Shown in pieces: positions 32,800 through 45,707 of a stretch of DNA of 64,000 nt. The stretch covers positions 162,685,683-162,749,682 of the forward strand of contig JAHLJT010009436.1 in the NCBI GenBank assembly GCA_031308135.1, given 5' to 3'. The number at the start of each line of letters is the position of its first letter. Position 1 is the first letter of the stretch. Both the position numbers and the translations under genes were made by a program. The notes under the pieces are model-generated. The model was not told the origin of the DNA. It worked only from the letters and a program-made list of their open reading frames with translations, and did not search any database. Origin of the DNA: Acheta domesticus. Its lineage: Eukaryota > Arthropoda > Insecta > Orthoptera > Gryllidae.

Positions 32800-35700
32800 C
32801 GCGCAAAAATGGCCAATTTTCGGCGGAAAAAAATTAATTGCCAGGCCTTGAAAACGAATAAGTGGATAAAACCAGTTGATAAATTAAGAAAAGAAATCCC
32901 AGCACGTGGTGTAGCCAGAAACCCTGTTTTGTGGGTCCTTGATACCGATAAACCAATTGAAAGGAAAACGTCCGTCTGTCCGTCCGTCCGTCTGTCCGTC
33001 CGTCCGTCTGTCTGTCCGTCTGTGAACACTGCTAGCGCCTAAACCATACGTACGATTTCTTCCAAAATGGATATTCCCCGGTCGATCTAGTTCTAGTCCA
33101 AAGTTTTGAGATTTTGAGAAATATTTATCAAAATTTGGGGGTACTTTACATGACCCCCCCCCGATATTTTCAAACTTTTCGCAAAAAACGGTTCCAAATT
33201 TTTTCTTTACATGTCTTGTATGAAAAGAGTAAAATACACTTATTAACATGGAATTGGTCCGATTTTCACGGATAACTCTCAATTTTCGAAAATTGTGAAA
33301 GTTTGAATTATTTTCGGCGTCTTTCTCCAACTACAAAATTGAAGATAGAGATTTTTTTCCAAATAAAATGTGTTCTCCAAAGTGAGTTCTTTGTTCAAGG
33401 TGCTGTACATTCTTTTGAAAATTTTAGTAGTTTTAGCGCAATATTGCGTGCAATATATGCAATTATAAAAAATTACAAAAACTAGATTTTCTCAAAAACG
33501 GCTCCAAATTTTTTCTTTAAACTTTTGGTAGGGATAGTGATAAATGTACCCTATGAGATGACATAAACGCCACATTGCTGTATACTTTTGTTTTTCCAAA
33601 AATTGCAAACATTTAATTTTTTTGACTTGTCTCTCATGCCGTTAATATTTACACTAGCGGCGAATTGTTCTTATTATTATATTTATGAGTACATGTGCTT
33701 TAAATAATGTCAAGTAAAGTTTATCGAAAACACAACCGTTTTCTGTGAAAAGTAGCTCAAATTTCCGCATTTTCAGAAACGCTTAAACGCCATTTTCTCG
33801 TAAATGGCTACAAAAAAATTTCTTCAAACTTTTCGATCGGATAGTGCTAATTGCATTCTTTAATATGACATAAAGTTTATTTTGAGTAATTTTTTTGTTT
33901 TTTCAAAAATTACACATATGTAATTTTTTTAAAGGACCTCTCTCACCTTAAATATTCACATTACCAGCAATTTGTAAACACTATTATATTTGTGAGTGTA
34001 AGTGCTTCAAATAATTTCAAATAAAGTATTTTGAAAACTCAAAAAGTTTCTGTGAAAATGAGCTTCAAATTTCGCATTTTAGTAGTGCTAAAACGCCATT
34101 TTCTCTTAAACGGCACATAATTTTTAAAAGAAAATTGCCATTTAAGGCTAGGTTTTTGTGTTCTTTAATATTCTAAAATTAAAGTTTCCATTCTACCAAT
34201 AGGAAACTGAAAAATTAAGAAAATGACAAAAAAATGTACTTTTGGCGGTGATAGATGATAGCTGGGAAGAAAGAGTTTGTGGCAATTCCGAATAGCTAGC
34301 GAAGACCAAAGGAAATAGAAAACTAATACGGGAAAGTCTATGTCATTCTGTAGCACCACTAGTTGGAGGTTGTGCCGCCGAGATGTTATGCTTGCCGATG
34401 CAAGTCGCTAACCTTCGGTGACGCCCCCGGCACGGTGTGGAGTAATTTTGGCTCGCCACATGTTGATAGTTTCGGTGTGTTTCTATAAGCACCATATCAT
34501 GTCTTACAGAGGAGAAAATAATTTATAGTAAATTTTAATTTCTTACAACAATGAGCTAGTAGTATTGTAACACCGCTTACTTTCTCTCATTAACGGTAAT
34601 AGTATCTCAAATTATGCAAACAATTATCATATTAGAAAAAATTACATTTTCTTATTTAAATTTTTAATTTTGAAGATTAAATTCAAACAAAAATATACTT
34701 ATCTTCTAAATTGAAGCTGTTGGAAGACTTTAAAAAAATCTCCAAATTTTGCTACTTTCGAAAAGTCAGAGTGTTGTGCCAAAATGGCATGTGCTTCATT
34801 ATTAAAAATCTACTTCGCTTTAATAAAAAAATAAAGAAAATATGGCCTGGTTTTTGCGAAAATTTATCTATTACATCAAAATTGCCTTGATTTGGCGCAA
34901 TATTACGCGAAAACAACTAATATCTTCGAAAATTGTACATTATGTTATTTATAGATTTAATTTTGAAGAATATATTTAATTGAAGAACAACTCTGTTATC
35001 AATATTGTAAACATTTTTTTAACTTTTAAAATTTTCGAAAATATATTGTTCAACTAAAATTGCACCAAGAAGTGCGAAGAGTGTGCGTTCTATTCGAGAT
35101 AAAGTACAAAGAAAAACAAATTGGCCAGTTTTGAGAAAATTTTGAACATGTATTACAGACTTTATGTAACGTATTCCCTAAAATCAAAATATACGATCTC
35201 AAATTTGTAAGACTTTGGGATCGGTGAGATCAATGGGGAATTGTTTATTTTGGAAACAATGCTATGAATAGTTTAGGCACTAGTGTTATTCATAGACCGA
35301 TGGACCGATGTAAAAAATAATTTGGTATCAGGGAATCCCAAACTTTCATTTCCGTTAAAATTTCGAAATTGATTTTCCTCAGCACAACGTGACATTATCT
35401 TCTACGTGTGTTACTCCTTAAATACGTACATATACGAGAAAGTAAAACAAATACATTATGTAAGGTTGAAGAAATCATAATAATAAACCAAAACTGCTAT
35501 TGCCATGCCATCCAATGCATGTAGCGATGTCTGTACAAAAATTTTAAACAAAAAAAATTAGCAATTTTTCAGAAAATGCTGTTTGAGCATTCTTGAAAAT
35601 GCGCAGTTTTAAGTTCATTTTCAGAGAAAACTTTTGAGTTTTCGAGGAACTTAGTCAGACATTTACTATTTGAAGCACATGTATATAATAAATGCAATAA

Positions 35701-35890
35701 TGCATACAAACCATCGGTAATAAAACTATTAACAACGTGAGAGGCACCAAAAAATTAGGTTTGGATAATTACTCATAAAAACAAAGGATATTGCAAAATT
35801 GTGTTTATGATATCTTATAGAGTGTATTTAGCACTTTCCCTACAAAAATTTTGAAGAAAAATTGCGGGAAAACTACTAGTGGATGAGTGG
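32800..35890. mobile_element. AT-rich foldback-like element with ~310-bp tandem arms, copy 2
   Basis: Counterpart of 11901-14410 with about 0.68 kb (35096-35773) not found in copy 1. Within it, 35560-35755 is the reverse complement of a left-arm unit (compare 12790-13000). This supports an inverted-arm organisation and shows that the arms differ in unit number between copies. Confidence 0.45.
32969..33022. repeat. (GTCCGTCT)n microsatellite, copy 2
   Basis: Counterpart of 12071-12128 with a different order of GTCC and GTCT units. Confidence 0.9.
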
Positions 35891-36764
35891 ATTAGGTTTT
35901 CTTCTGTTGACAAATAAGGACAATAAGTTCCTGCCTAAATCACGGGTCAAAACTTGTCAAGCTGGTCATCCCGTAGCGTAGCATCGGCATTTCTTTGAAC
36001 ACGAGATCCTGGATTGATTGAAATGAATTTGCTATATATTCGTATTGCACTGTTCATTGCTGCAAGTAGTTGTATTCTATCACTATTTGAATTTGACATT
36101 TACAAGTCATCACTCATCACCTAACTGTTAATGCTATTACTGTCCAAAAGTCGTGATTATTACACTCATTGCTTTAAAAAACGTATTTCCAGGTAAAATA
36201 CGAATGGGCAAAACTTCTTCAGTGACCACCCCAAAAAACAAATAAACGAAGTATCAAAACTACACCAAAATGTTCCAACATATGCCTTTTTTGGCCACTA
36301 TTTGAGTGGACTAAACGTGTGAGGAAGCTTGCATGTACTCCCGAATAATTCTTATACCTTAATTTACCTTTTTTTATGTTTGATAGTATTTGTTTGATGG
36401 GTCTCTGGGGATTATTTCCACAAAAACAGTCTCACGCTTAGGAATTTTGTGTCATTGTCATTTTGTAAGTATTGCAAAATATTCAGCTTTCCTTTGTGTA
36501 TTGTGAATAAAGATTGTGGTAAATGCCAAAGAGCAGACTTCATGTCCATCAGAGTGTCCGTTGCGCAACGATTTTCAGAATGGCTACAAATGCGAATAGA
36601 ATATCTATGGGACATCTTCCTTTGCTAAGATACAAGGACTGTACCAGGTAACATTTCGAAGTTGCTTCGAACAGAAAGAAAGAAAAAAAATGCGTGTTAG
36701 TCATTAATCAGTATGAACACAATCTCGCGTTCGGGTTTCGAACTGCAGATGATCGTACGTGGCG

Positions 36765-36990
36765 GTGCGAAGCAGGATAGCGGGATAGAGCGGTGCGGGG
36801 CGGGACGGAACAGGGAAGGGCGGGATAGAGCGGGGCGGAGCGGGACGGAATGGGAAGGGAGAGGTAGAGCGGAGCGGGGCGGAGCAGTGCAGAGAGGGGC
36901 GGGACTGGGAAGGGCGGGATAGAGCGGTGCGAAGCGGGGCGGAGCGGGGCAGAGCGGGGCAGAGTGCGGGGCAGAGCGGGGCAGAGTGCG
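36765..36990 (+). repeat. GNGCG pentamer satellite, small array, copy 2
   Basis: Counterpart of 15275-15515, with unit gains and losses including a repeated GGGGCAGAGTGC block near 36952-36990. Confidence 0.88.
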
Positions 36991-37414
36991 GGGCGCGTGC
37001 TTCAACCACCGCCTGGCGGATCCCCACCGACGCCTTTTCCGCACACACGCGTCGCGTCGCGTCGCCTCTGCGGCGGCTCCGACTCTTTCCTCTCTTTCCC
37101 TCCCCCGCCTTCCTCCCCCTCCCTGTGCCCGACGGCCGCCTGCCTATGAAGAGCCGCTCTCGCCGCACTATCCTGTCGGACGGACCGTGTAAACAATGCG
37201 CTGTGATTGAGCGTCGCCCTGACGCTCGCTCACTGGCACCGCCACGCGTCCCCGCCCCCGCTCCCGCGGCCCGTCGCCCGCCAGCTCTCGCCGCCGCGCG
37301 CCGCATACAGAGCAGACCGCCCCCGCCCGCGCCCCCGCCGCCCCCTCCCACCCGCGCCGTCCCACAGTGGGCGAAAGTGACACCGGAAACGCGCGCCCAA
37401 CACCAACTCATTTC

Positions 37415-37605
37415 TATACTTCGGTTTTTCTTTCTTGGCGCACGGGGGGGGTGTCATCAAAATGGAATATCTCACGGTATTTCGCTTCGTTCTCGATTAT
37501 GCCGTAGGAGTCGCATCGACTGTATCGAGCAGTGCTGGCGATCATGCGACTTCTTCCATTTCGATGACACACCACCATGCGCCAAGAAAGAAAAACCGAA
37601 GTATA
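37415..37605. repeat. 191-bp snap-back hairpin (MITE-like), copy 2
   Basis: Counterpart of 15927-16118, with both arms kept. Confidence 0.7.
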
Positions 37606-38159
37606 ATTACTCTTTTCAACCTTTTTCTTTTTTTATTTTTTTTTTATTTTTTGTATTCCAGTATTCAAATCGACATTTTCTGTTGCGAGAAACCGTTCAT
37701 AATCGGGCGTTTTACGGCACAAATGATGACGTATTAGATTTTACGGCACGAATGATTATGTCATCAATCGTAGTGAGGGAATCGGGAGAGGTTGAGATAA
37801 ACCAAACGCCCGACCACCGTTTCCAGGCACGGATGTTAAGTACCCGAGACATCACAGGAAAGTTGTTTCGCAAAATTAAGTTCGATTATCTTATAGATTT
37901 ATAATGCCGTAATACAAAAAATAGGATATGCAACTCGTTTATAATGTCGCTTTACTACATTCGTACGTACTTGAAATCTCGCTCCTAACGTCGCTCATTT
38001 TCAAAATATGTACTCATGCATTAAAGCTTCACAATATAAACTAATTGCATAAACTACTATTAAAATTAGGATGTGTGCCGGCTGAGTTGAGCTGGGAGCC
38101 AGCAGTTTCGCCGTTTTCTGCAGCGCCTTGGATCGAAAGGACCTACATTTTGAAGCCTA

Positions 38160-38375
38160 ACGTAGGCGGATTTTCGGCACTAGTTGGAAGTCTAGGTCAG
38201 TTGAATCGCTAAGATAATTTTGATAGATAGTTTCCTTGGTTTCTTCGATCATTAACAGGAGAATACCGAAGCAGTTCACTAACAAACGGACCACAAAAAC
38301 GCTCGATTTGTGCTTTATACACATACACACGTAATAGCACTACACTACATAACACTTATACACTACACTACTACA
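38160..38375 (+). mobile_element. SINE family A remnant, copy 2
   Basis: Counterpart of 16675-16895. Confidence 0.6.
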
Positions 38376-38524
38376 TGGAAGGGCAACCGTGCGATAGCTC
38401 ATTAGCAGGAAATAAATATTAATGTTATTAAATGATTTTAAATTTTACTAATGCGGCAATTTGAAAAGACTTTTGAGTTCGATTGTCCGCTCTTCTTTAT
38501 CGCTGGATCACTGTGTGCCGCACC

Positions 38525-38908
38525 TCCCGTCGCCGCCCCCCGCCGCCACCGCCACCACCGCCGCCACCGCCGCCAACGCCGCCACCACCGCCAACGCCAC
38601 CACCGCCGCCACCGCCACCGCCGCCACCGCCGCCACCGCCGCCACCGCCACCGCCGCCACCGCCGCCACCGCCGCCACCGTCTCCATCGCCGCCACCACC
38701 GCCGCCTCCGCCGCCTCCGCCGCCTCCGCCGCCACCGCCGCCACCGCCGCTTCCGCCGCCTCCGCCGCCTCCGTCGCCTCCACCGCCTCCGCCGCCTCCG
38801 CCGCCTCCGCCGCCTCCGCAGCCTCCGCCGCCACCGCCGCCTCCGCCGCCACCGCCGCCTCCGCCGCCACCGCCGCCTCCGCCGCCACCGCCGCCTCCGC
38901 CGGCCACC
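38525..38908. repeat. CCGCCN array, expanded, copy 2
   Basis: About 150 bp longer than the copy 1 array, with regional sub-variants (CCGCCACCG-rich left half, CCGCCTCCG-rich right half). Confidence 0.95.
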
Positions 38909-41476
38909 AAGCACTCGCCCGCGACCCGGCCCCGCCTCGTCACGCCCCCGTCGCCGGATTCCAAAGGTTTGTGATTGCGGTTCTCTTCGCTGTTGTGGCT
39001 CGATTCTGACGAAGGGACTCCCCGTCGCGTGACACACAAACACACAATGCCGCTGCGGCGGGGGGGCGGGGGGGCGGGGAGGTCGCCGGCTGGAGGTGGC
39101 GCTGAATGCGGCTCCTGGGCGAAAAGGGTCTTTGGCACCGCGACACGACAGCGCGCCGAGCCAATTTCAAGATCTACAACGTTGATTGACGTTTGTTGGG
39201 CGAGGGATTTTGTTGGCCGGCGTCCAATTCTTTTCAATTGCAATTACCACAATCAACAAAAATGAAGTAGATCAATGACGGAATAGCTGATTCTTTGTTT
39301 ACAAGGACCAGAACGTACCAGTTACGAGGGAAACAGTAGAGATGAGATTGGAGACGATTGTGGAAATTCTCTTTAAGCTAAATTATTGGTAAGTTATTTT
39401 ATGTTGTTGGTTATTGTAGACTAGCTTAGATTGTCACCTCCGGCGAGCATTTTCATGTTAAAAAGTCATATTTGTGTGTTTCCAAGTTTATGACAAAATA
39501 ACTTTTATTTTCTACTAATATGTTTTACCTTATTATTGCCTTTGATTCGAGTTCGATATACGCTGACTAACTTACATGTATCGAGAGAACTGTGGTTACG
39601 ATGGCAATGTAAAAATAGTTAAATGATGTTACATGTTCCGTTACGGAGGGAATTATGAAGGGAATAAAGGGAGGTAAATATGAGAAGACCAAACCGAGTC
39701 CAGTTAACATCTTAATTAGTAAATAAGTAATCTGAATAAAAAGTAGGTAAAAAATTAAATGATGTGCGCACTACGGGCGTGTACTGTTTCCAATGATCTC
39801 GGGTGACAAAGCGCCTTCGCGCCAAAGCCCTTGGGCGTTTTGTCGCAGCCCCATTTTAACGCCCTTATGACGCCCTTGGTGCATAAATGACTATTAAATA
39901 TACGTCAGTTACACGAGCCTAGCAACTGTAATATGTTTATAATTTATTTTCGAGCATTGAACGGTATATGAAAAAGGTTTAATTCGATTAAAATATTTCT
40001 TTTACTTTTTTATTACAAAATTAAGGTTAATTGTCGTCAATCTGATAAATAAAGTCACAGCAATTATTGTACTAATAAATGCGGGAAAGAGAATATTGTA
40101 ATTCATACGCCCATATTCTCAATACCGTGTAATACGAGAATTATCGTCGAGTTCAGATAATTCGCGAATCAAAGTAAAAATCCTTATTCACGAGGCCAGA
40201 TCAGTTGCGATCCGCGGGTTATACACCCAGAAAGCATCACGATTACGATCCGTGGGTTATACCTCCGATTTTGGCGAATAATTCACGAATTGCTCTTGGT
40301 TGCCCTTGGTTACACTGTTAAACAATACAGACGATTCCACCAAGTACGATTTTTTTACTGTTGAATGTATGGAATGCTTTTGAAATTTATTTAGAGAAAT
40401 CTTTTTAGAGAGACCCCTCTATTTGCTTCAGAAAGCAAAAACTTGATTTGAGTGAGGCGAAGTAATCTTTCGAAGAGACGTTTGACAAAACTGTAATGCT
40501 GTACATCTAGTCTATAATATTTATATCTCTGTAAGGTAGAAACAGTATTTCCTATTGAAATGAAACTATTTCAGCAATAAACAAAAACTCTCCTTTGATA
40601 ATTGCTATTCCTGTTTGTCATCATAAATCATCTGAGTAGTAGGTTACATGCTGAATAATAATATTGTTTCTAGTAATGGGTTCAGCAATTATCGTATTTA
40701 ATATTATATAATTTGGACTTATCATTCTATCAGTACAGGGTATTCTTTAATAAAATCACATTATTAGCTTTTGCTTTTAATTAAAGGTATGGTCACAGTT
40801 TATCTTACTTTCACCTATTAGAAAGTCTTTTTTAACTTCTACATTCACTATAGATCATCAGAAATATATACTTACAACACCCAAAAACAATGTTGTAGAT
40901 ATTGTTAACATAATCAGGCAAATAAATGGTCAAGGAATTTCAAATTCAATATTTGAATAAACCTTAAATTCAAATAAATTGAGGTGGATTCCAAGGGTTT
41001 AAAGAAAGAATGCAATAACAATTAGACAAAAATATTACCAAATAGATCCTTCATTAAATTCAATTATACATTTTTCATTTGAAGTAAATAAATAAAAACT
41101 GAATGCAATTAACAAATATTTTTATTTATTTCATTAATGTACAATATTGATACAGACATTTTTCTGGTTAATAAATGATTCTTGTGACAAATTTAATGCC
41201 CAAATACAGGAATATTACTGAACCCTAAGTTATAAACACAATAAACAAAAATAAGAAAGAAGAGACAGCAAAATATGCTGAATTGTTTCTATGTAATGAA
41301 TATGTTATTCCTTTGCTAACAATTTGGAGAACAAATTAAAAACTCAAATTGCTGAAAACAAACAAATAAAGGATGTAGTCCATATTTGATTCCATCACTA
41401 ATTTAACGTGTAGACAAAATTTAATTTTTTTAAAGAATGAATTGTTCGGTCATCATATCTTGATAATATTCAAATT

Positions 41477-41653
41477 TTAGGTAGATAAACATTGCATCCT
41501 CAACTCATGTTCCTTCATAAACTCAAATTCTTCTTGATGCTTTAAGAATGTGGAATCCTTGAGGTAATGCTTGCATTCCTGGGAAGTAGATACCATTCTC
41601 ATAATTTCTGGTCCCTCTCGCAGCTGCTGGTACTGGTTATCTACCTCTGACAT
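41477..41653 (-). CDS. 58-codon exon-like frame inside the 3.6-kb transposon
   Basis: On the minus strand an acceptor-like TTTCCAAATAG precedes an ATG (41651-41653) and a 58-residue frame ending at TAA (41477-41479). The translation is charged and non-repetitive (starts MSEVDNQYQQLREGPEIM). It looks like a terminal exon, perhaps of an accessory protein of the transposon or a captured gene fragment. No family is recognised and no partner exons are certain. Confidence 0.3.
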   Translation of the reverse strand: MSEVDNQYQQLREGPEIMRMVSTSQECKHYLKDSTFLKHQEEFEFMKEHELRMQCLST

Positions 41654-42358
41654 TTCCTATTTGGAAATAAAATATTCATTTTGAGGGATATATTTATGAG
41701 TTGCTTTTTCTAAATACGAATATTATTGACATGAATATTATTGTAGAAATTTTAAAATAACTAGTTTCATTACTGCAAACAAAAGTTTGCTGATAATAAA
41801 GAAACTTGTTCATTTATCTACAATGTCAACGATATGTCACAAATCCATCAACTTTATAGTAAAGATTACCAAAGATATACTTCAGGAAACATCAGTGTTT
41901 TGATTCATTTACAATTCAGAGTGTAGAATTAGATTAAAAAAAGAATAAATGAAAAAATAAATTCTGCACTCTACAAATGCTATAAAGGATGGTTCGGTTG
42001 TTAAAAAAATTGATAATAAAATTAATAGAAATAAACAAATTGAAAAACTTGTTAAAATTTTGTTATAATTACTTCCCTTATACAACAGATCTTAAAGTTT
42101 TTACAAACCTCAGTTCAGAAATCCAAACCTGCAATCAGTCCAAACATAAATAATATTCTAACAGAATTTTTGATATTGGAATCCCAATGTAGTTTAGACT
42201 ATGCACAATCTATTTATAGAGGTAGTGGTATCAGATATCATAAGGCAGATATATAATCAATATTGATTGTTGACATTTAATTAATCTTTCTTTAAATTAT
42301 AATGATATTATAAAATGTAACTTATTTTAAAATTCAATATTTTTTATATTTAGCCTAC

Positions 42359-42425
42359 ATTACATTTTCAGTAACGAAGTAACAATAATCTGCTTCAGCT
42401 TCCAGATTTGTCCTTAAATCACCTA
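42359..42425 (-). CDS. Short exon-like segment inside the 3.6-kb transposon (doubtful)
   Basis: A polypyrimidine tract CCTTCTATTTCTAG on the minus strand (to about 42424) precedes about 21 open codons ending in TAG, translating to DLRTNLEAEADYCYF and a short tail. Its orientation matches the 41477-41653 frame. The evidence is only the acceptor-like signal and composition. Confidence 0.15.
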
Positions 42426-44468
42426 GAAATAGAAGGGTATTTTTCATTACACAAGTATATATTAAACTTAGTATGGCTTCAGAGAAGCACAAAACATAAA
42501 TATGAATTAGTACATTTAAGAATAAGAGTTTATCAAAATGTGCAAACAACATTTTTGGAATCTCTTATATAAAACATTCTTCATTTTTCATATATTTCAT
42601 ATTTATTCCAGTATGTCACAACAAAACAAAAATAAAATTTTATTTTGTATCTTTTGAAGAAGACAAAATAACTCTAACAACACCTGGGTAGGATTACTTC
42701 CAATCTTTTGAATTTTATGACCATGACGCTGAATTTGTTTTTGTTTTATTAACGAACATGGTTTATCATAAAGTTTTATTATATACATTTCATTGTAAAA
42801 AATTGTGCAAGTATTACTTACATTTAAATGTCCCATGACATAAGATTTGATTTGATTTGATTTCATTTTCTTTTAGGTAAAACCAGGGTTTTTGGATAGC
42901 ACAATTCCTTTGAAAATAGTCTTGACTTCCAATGAGGTGAAATTACTTTATTAGTTGCACTAAAATCTACTGAAACAACTTTTGCGTGTAGCCCTTCACC
43001 AGAACACAAAGTATCAATCGAAAATATTTGTAAAACTGTCGGTAGAGAGAGAATACTGTTGTTTTGAAAATGAAATACACAACTTACAATATAAATAAAA
43101 CCAAAAACACTTACTTTGAGTCATATTAACTGCCTTTTATATCCCAAATCACAGTCACATGCAGTATGTTCTTTGAGCTGATGAATGCAGTAATTCTACC
43201 ATGCAATTAAGTACACAGTGTAGTAGCTGCTTTCTATCGTTGTAAGTATTAACTTTATTATCAAGCCCTTTTAAACAATTCTTTTCACGCCTTTATATTT
43301 GTTCTTAAACTGCTGAACACTACTTACTGCGTTGAAATACGTTATGCAGGTTATGTCATGCTTCTTTTTTGCTATTGCAGCTTTGCATACAATAGTATTC
43401 GCGTATTTGTCAATGGCAATTGTGAAAATATCAATTTCTTAAATAGAAATATTAGATTGGTTGGCCCTGGATACGTTACTCAGTACGCGAAGTGATATGA
43501 CATTGGAGATCGCGTTTGAAGTGGCGCTAGTACTAATGTTTACAAACAGAACCACGACATCGAGATACTCCACAGCCAATCATATTTACTGTAACATTCT
43601 GGCCAAGGGTAACCCTCGAATCCGCCAATTCTCTGATGACCGCGGTTTGTGAATAAGAGAAGAAAGTTATCCGAGTGTTAACCTAATCCGCGAATTCCTC
43701 GATTCACAAATTTCGAAGTAATCCATGATTGAGAATACGGCCGATAGTGTTTTACTTATTATCTCGAAGTTGTTTTTCTCGAATTCTTCCAGAATATCTT
43801 TGTGGAAACCGCTCAAGTATATAGCTGATTAATTTGTGTCGACAGAAATCGAATGACCTATTGATTTCTTCTGTAAGTCACTGAAAATGCATTTCAGGCA
43901 CTTAAGGAACATAAAAACACGTCTTTTAGAAAAGTTTCTTAAAATCTTCTGTGCAATTCCGCAAAACAAAGATCAGTGCTCTCCATGAGACTGAGACTCA
44001 TCCAACTTGTGCCACTCGACGGGAGAGATATAAACGTGAGCGACGGACACAAATTACTCGAATTTTAATTACTGCAAGAGGATGACGGAATAGCAATACT
44101 TTGTGTTCACACTGACTGAAGTGTATCGTAATAGTTCAGTTCAATATACAACAGAGATAAGAGAGGAAATGCTGAGTGTCGAAATTCTGAGGTATAGTAC
44201 TGATAAATAGTTTTGTTTTTAATGTTTTGTATGTTCTTGGTTATTTTAGATTAATTTTCTTTCATCTAAGTTAGATGATATTTTACCATTAATTATAGTT
44301 TGTAACCTCACAAATGAGGGATTGAAACGCCACATATTTCTATTCATACATTTCAAATTCAAAAATTGGGGAGAGAACAATCAAAAAATAATTTAAACTG
44401 GTCCTAGTTTTCGATAAGGAAGAGAAATGAACATGCATTATTGCAATGATGCCAGTTTTTTCACTTAC

Positions 44469-44584
44469 CTTCATTACACTCATTCCTGTAGCACACGTTC
44501 TCCGCTAAATGTTGGTTTCTGTGTACATAATCCATTCATCGCTCGTTTTGAATAGCTAGAAATTGATCACCGTCCCAGCTAACG
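44469..44584 (-). pseudogene. Copy 2 counterpart of the possible exon, frame broken
   Basis: Same length as 19215-19330 and the same GTAAGT donor (44463-44468) and CTCAG acceptor. One T-run is longer and one A-run shorter by a base, shifting the frame between them and creating a stop. The paired homopolymer changes are more like consensus errors than decay. Confidence 0.25.
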
Positions 44585-45245
44585 CTGAGTTAGGAACCAA
44601 ATATTTCCATGTATATCCGTTCAATAGTCAGTTCTCAGTAATATTTCAGGAAAAGATTAAGTTAATGCCAAGGATTTAAGAATTCTCTCAGCGGGTTTGT
44701 AACCTTTACCAATACCTTTCATGCAGGAATCATTTATTTCGTATCCCAGTATGCGTAGTCGTCCGGGCTCGAATGTGCAAATGGCAAAAGTGCATTGGCC
44801 CAGGGTGTCGACGCTCGTCTGTACAAAATGGCACCAGTACCTGTCGTTTCTTGAGGCATGGGTTAGGAATACCGTCGCATGGAGATGAACATCTCATTGC
44901 AGAAGCAAATATTTTTCCTAAGGCAGAGGATTTCATGTTGTTATCAAAGTAACTACATACTTTATTGAACTCACGAAATGGATAGCATCTTATATTTATA
45001 ATGTTTCATTAAAATACTGGACATATATTTATAATGTTTCATTAAAAATACTGGAGGACAAATGTTTACTTTTGACCATTACAAGATATGCATGTTCTTC
45101 CATCTCGTAAAATAAATACGTGTGTCAAGATCTCCGCCGCTGCATCTGGTTCAAATCGCGGCACTAGTGAAGAAAACGTTTGGTGGACGTCCAATGAAGA
45201 AGCTCGAAGCGCGCACCGTCATCACCACTTCTGCGACATCACCAA

Positions 45246-45700
45246 CTTGCGACATCAAAATGCGACATCACCAACTTGCTGTCATCTTTCATTGGCTGGG
45301 TGTCATACATTGAAAATGGAACTGCCTATTGCAGTACTTCACTTTCAGTTCTTAAATTGTAATAAGTCCATCGCTTTTAACCAATAACAGTAGCAAATAG
45401 CATTGCTGCCTCATATTATTTGGAGTGTGTGTATTTATGTTACTCTTAACTAATTCTTTTGCACTTCACTCATAACCGTTGTGTGGCTTATGCATTACAT
45501 AAGGTGAAATTTTGACCGGAATTTTTTAGCATTCTTGTATTTTGACTCATAATGACCTTTATCTCTTTTATTTTGTAGCATTACCGAATATTTAATAATA
45601 AAATAAATCATAATTTAAATTATTTTTCACGGGACGAGTACGCGGAAGCAGGTGCGTCAAGCTGGAACAGCCATGTCAGCTCACCGGAATGAAACATGTC
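45246..45700. other. Unique non-coding DNA after copy 2
   Basis: Starts with a short direct repeat of GCGACATCACCAACTTGC-like units, then AT-rich DNA. No gene seen. Confidence 0.6.
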
Positions 45701-45707
45701 TAATGAT

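Larger units (their letters stand above)
40108..43743. mobile_element. 3636-bp TIR DNA transposon, present only in copy 2
   Basis: The left end CGCCCATATTCTCAAT and the reverse complement of the right end CGGCCGTATTCTCAAT match at 14 of 16 positions. Flanks are ATA at 40105-40107 and 43744-43746; copy 1 has a single ATA at 18480-18482, an exact empty site. A 3-bp target duplication with such termini suggests a PIF/Harbinger-like element, but TIR classes overlap. The AT-rich interior has no intact transposase frame; two small exon-like segments lie on the minus strand. It is probably non-autonomous or decayed. Confidence 0.8.
21386..45245 (+). repeat. Large direct duplication, copy 2 (23.9 kb)
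   Basis: Second copy of 2103-19998. It is about 6 kb longer. Most of the excess is explained by 23255-24886 (~1.6 kb), ~65 bp near 25027-25092, ~0.68 kb at 35096-35773 and a 3636-bp transposon at 40108-43743. It lacks the 61-bp insert found at 12160-12220 in copy 1 and has four fewer 35-bp satellite units. The sequence runs on without a break into unique DNA at 45246. Confidence 0.95.

Noticed and set aside
32884..33330. 148-codon minus-strand frame with a Thr-Asp-Gly-Arg repeat
   Set aside because: The repeat is the GTCC/GTCT microsatellite and the rest is AT-rich arm sequence. The frame is absent in copy 1.
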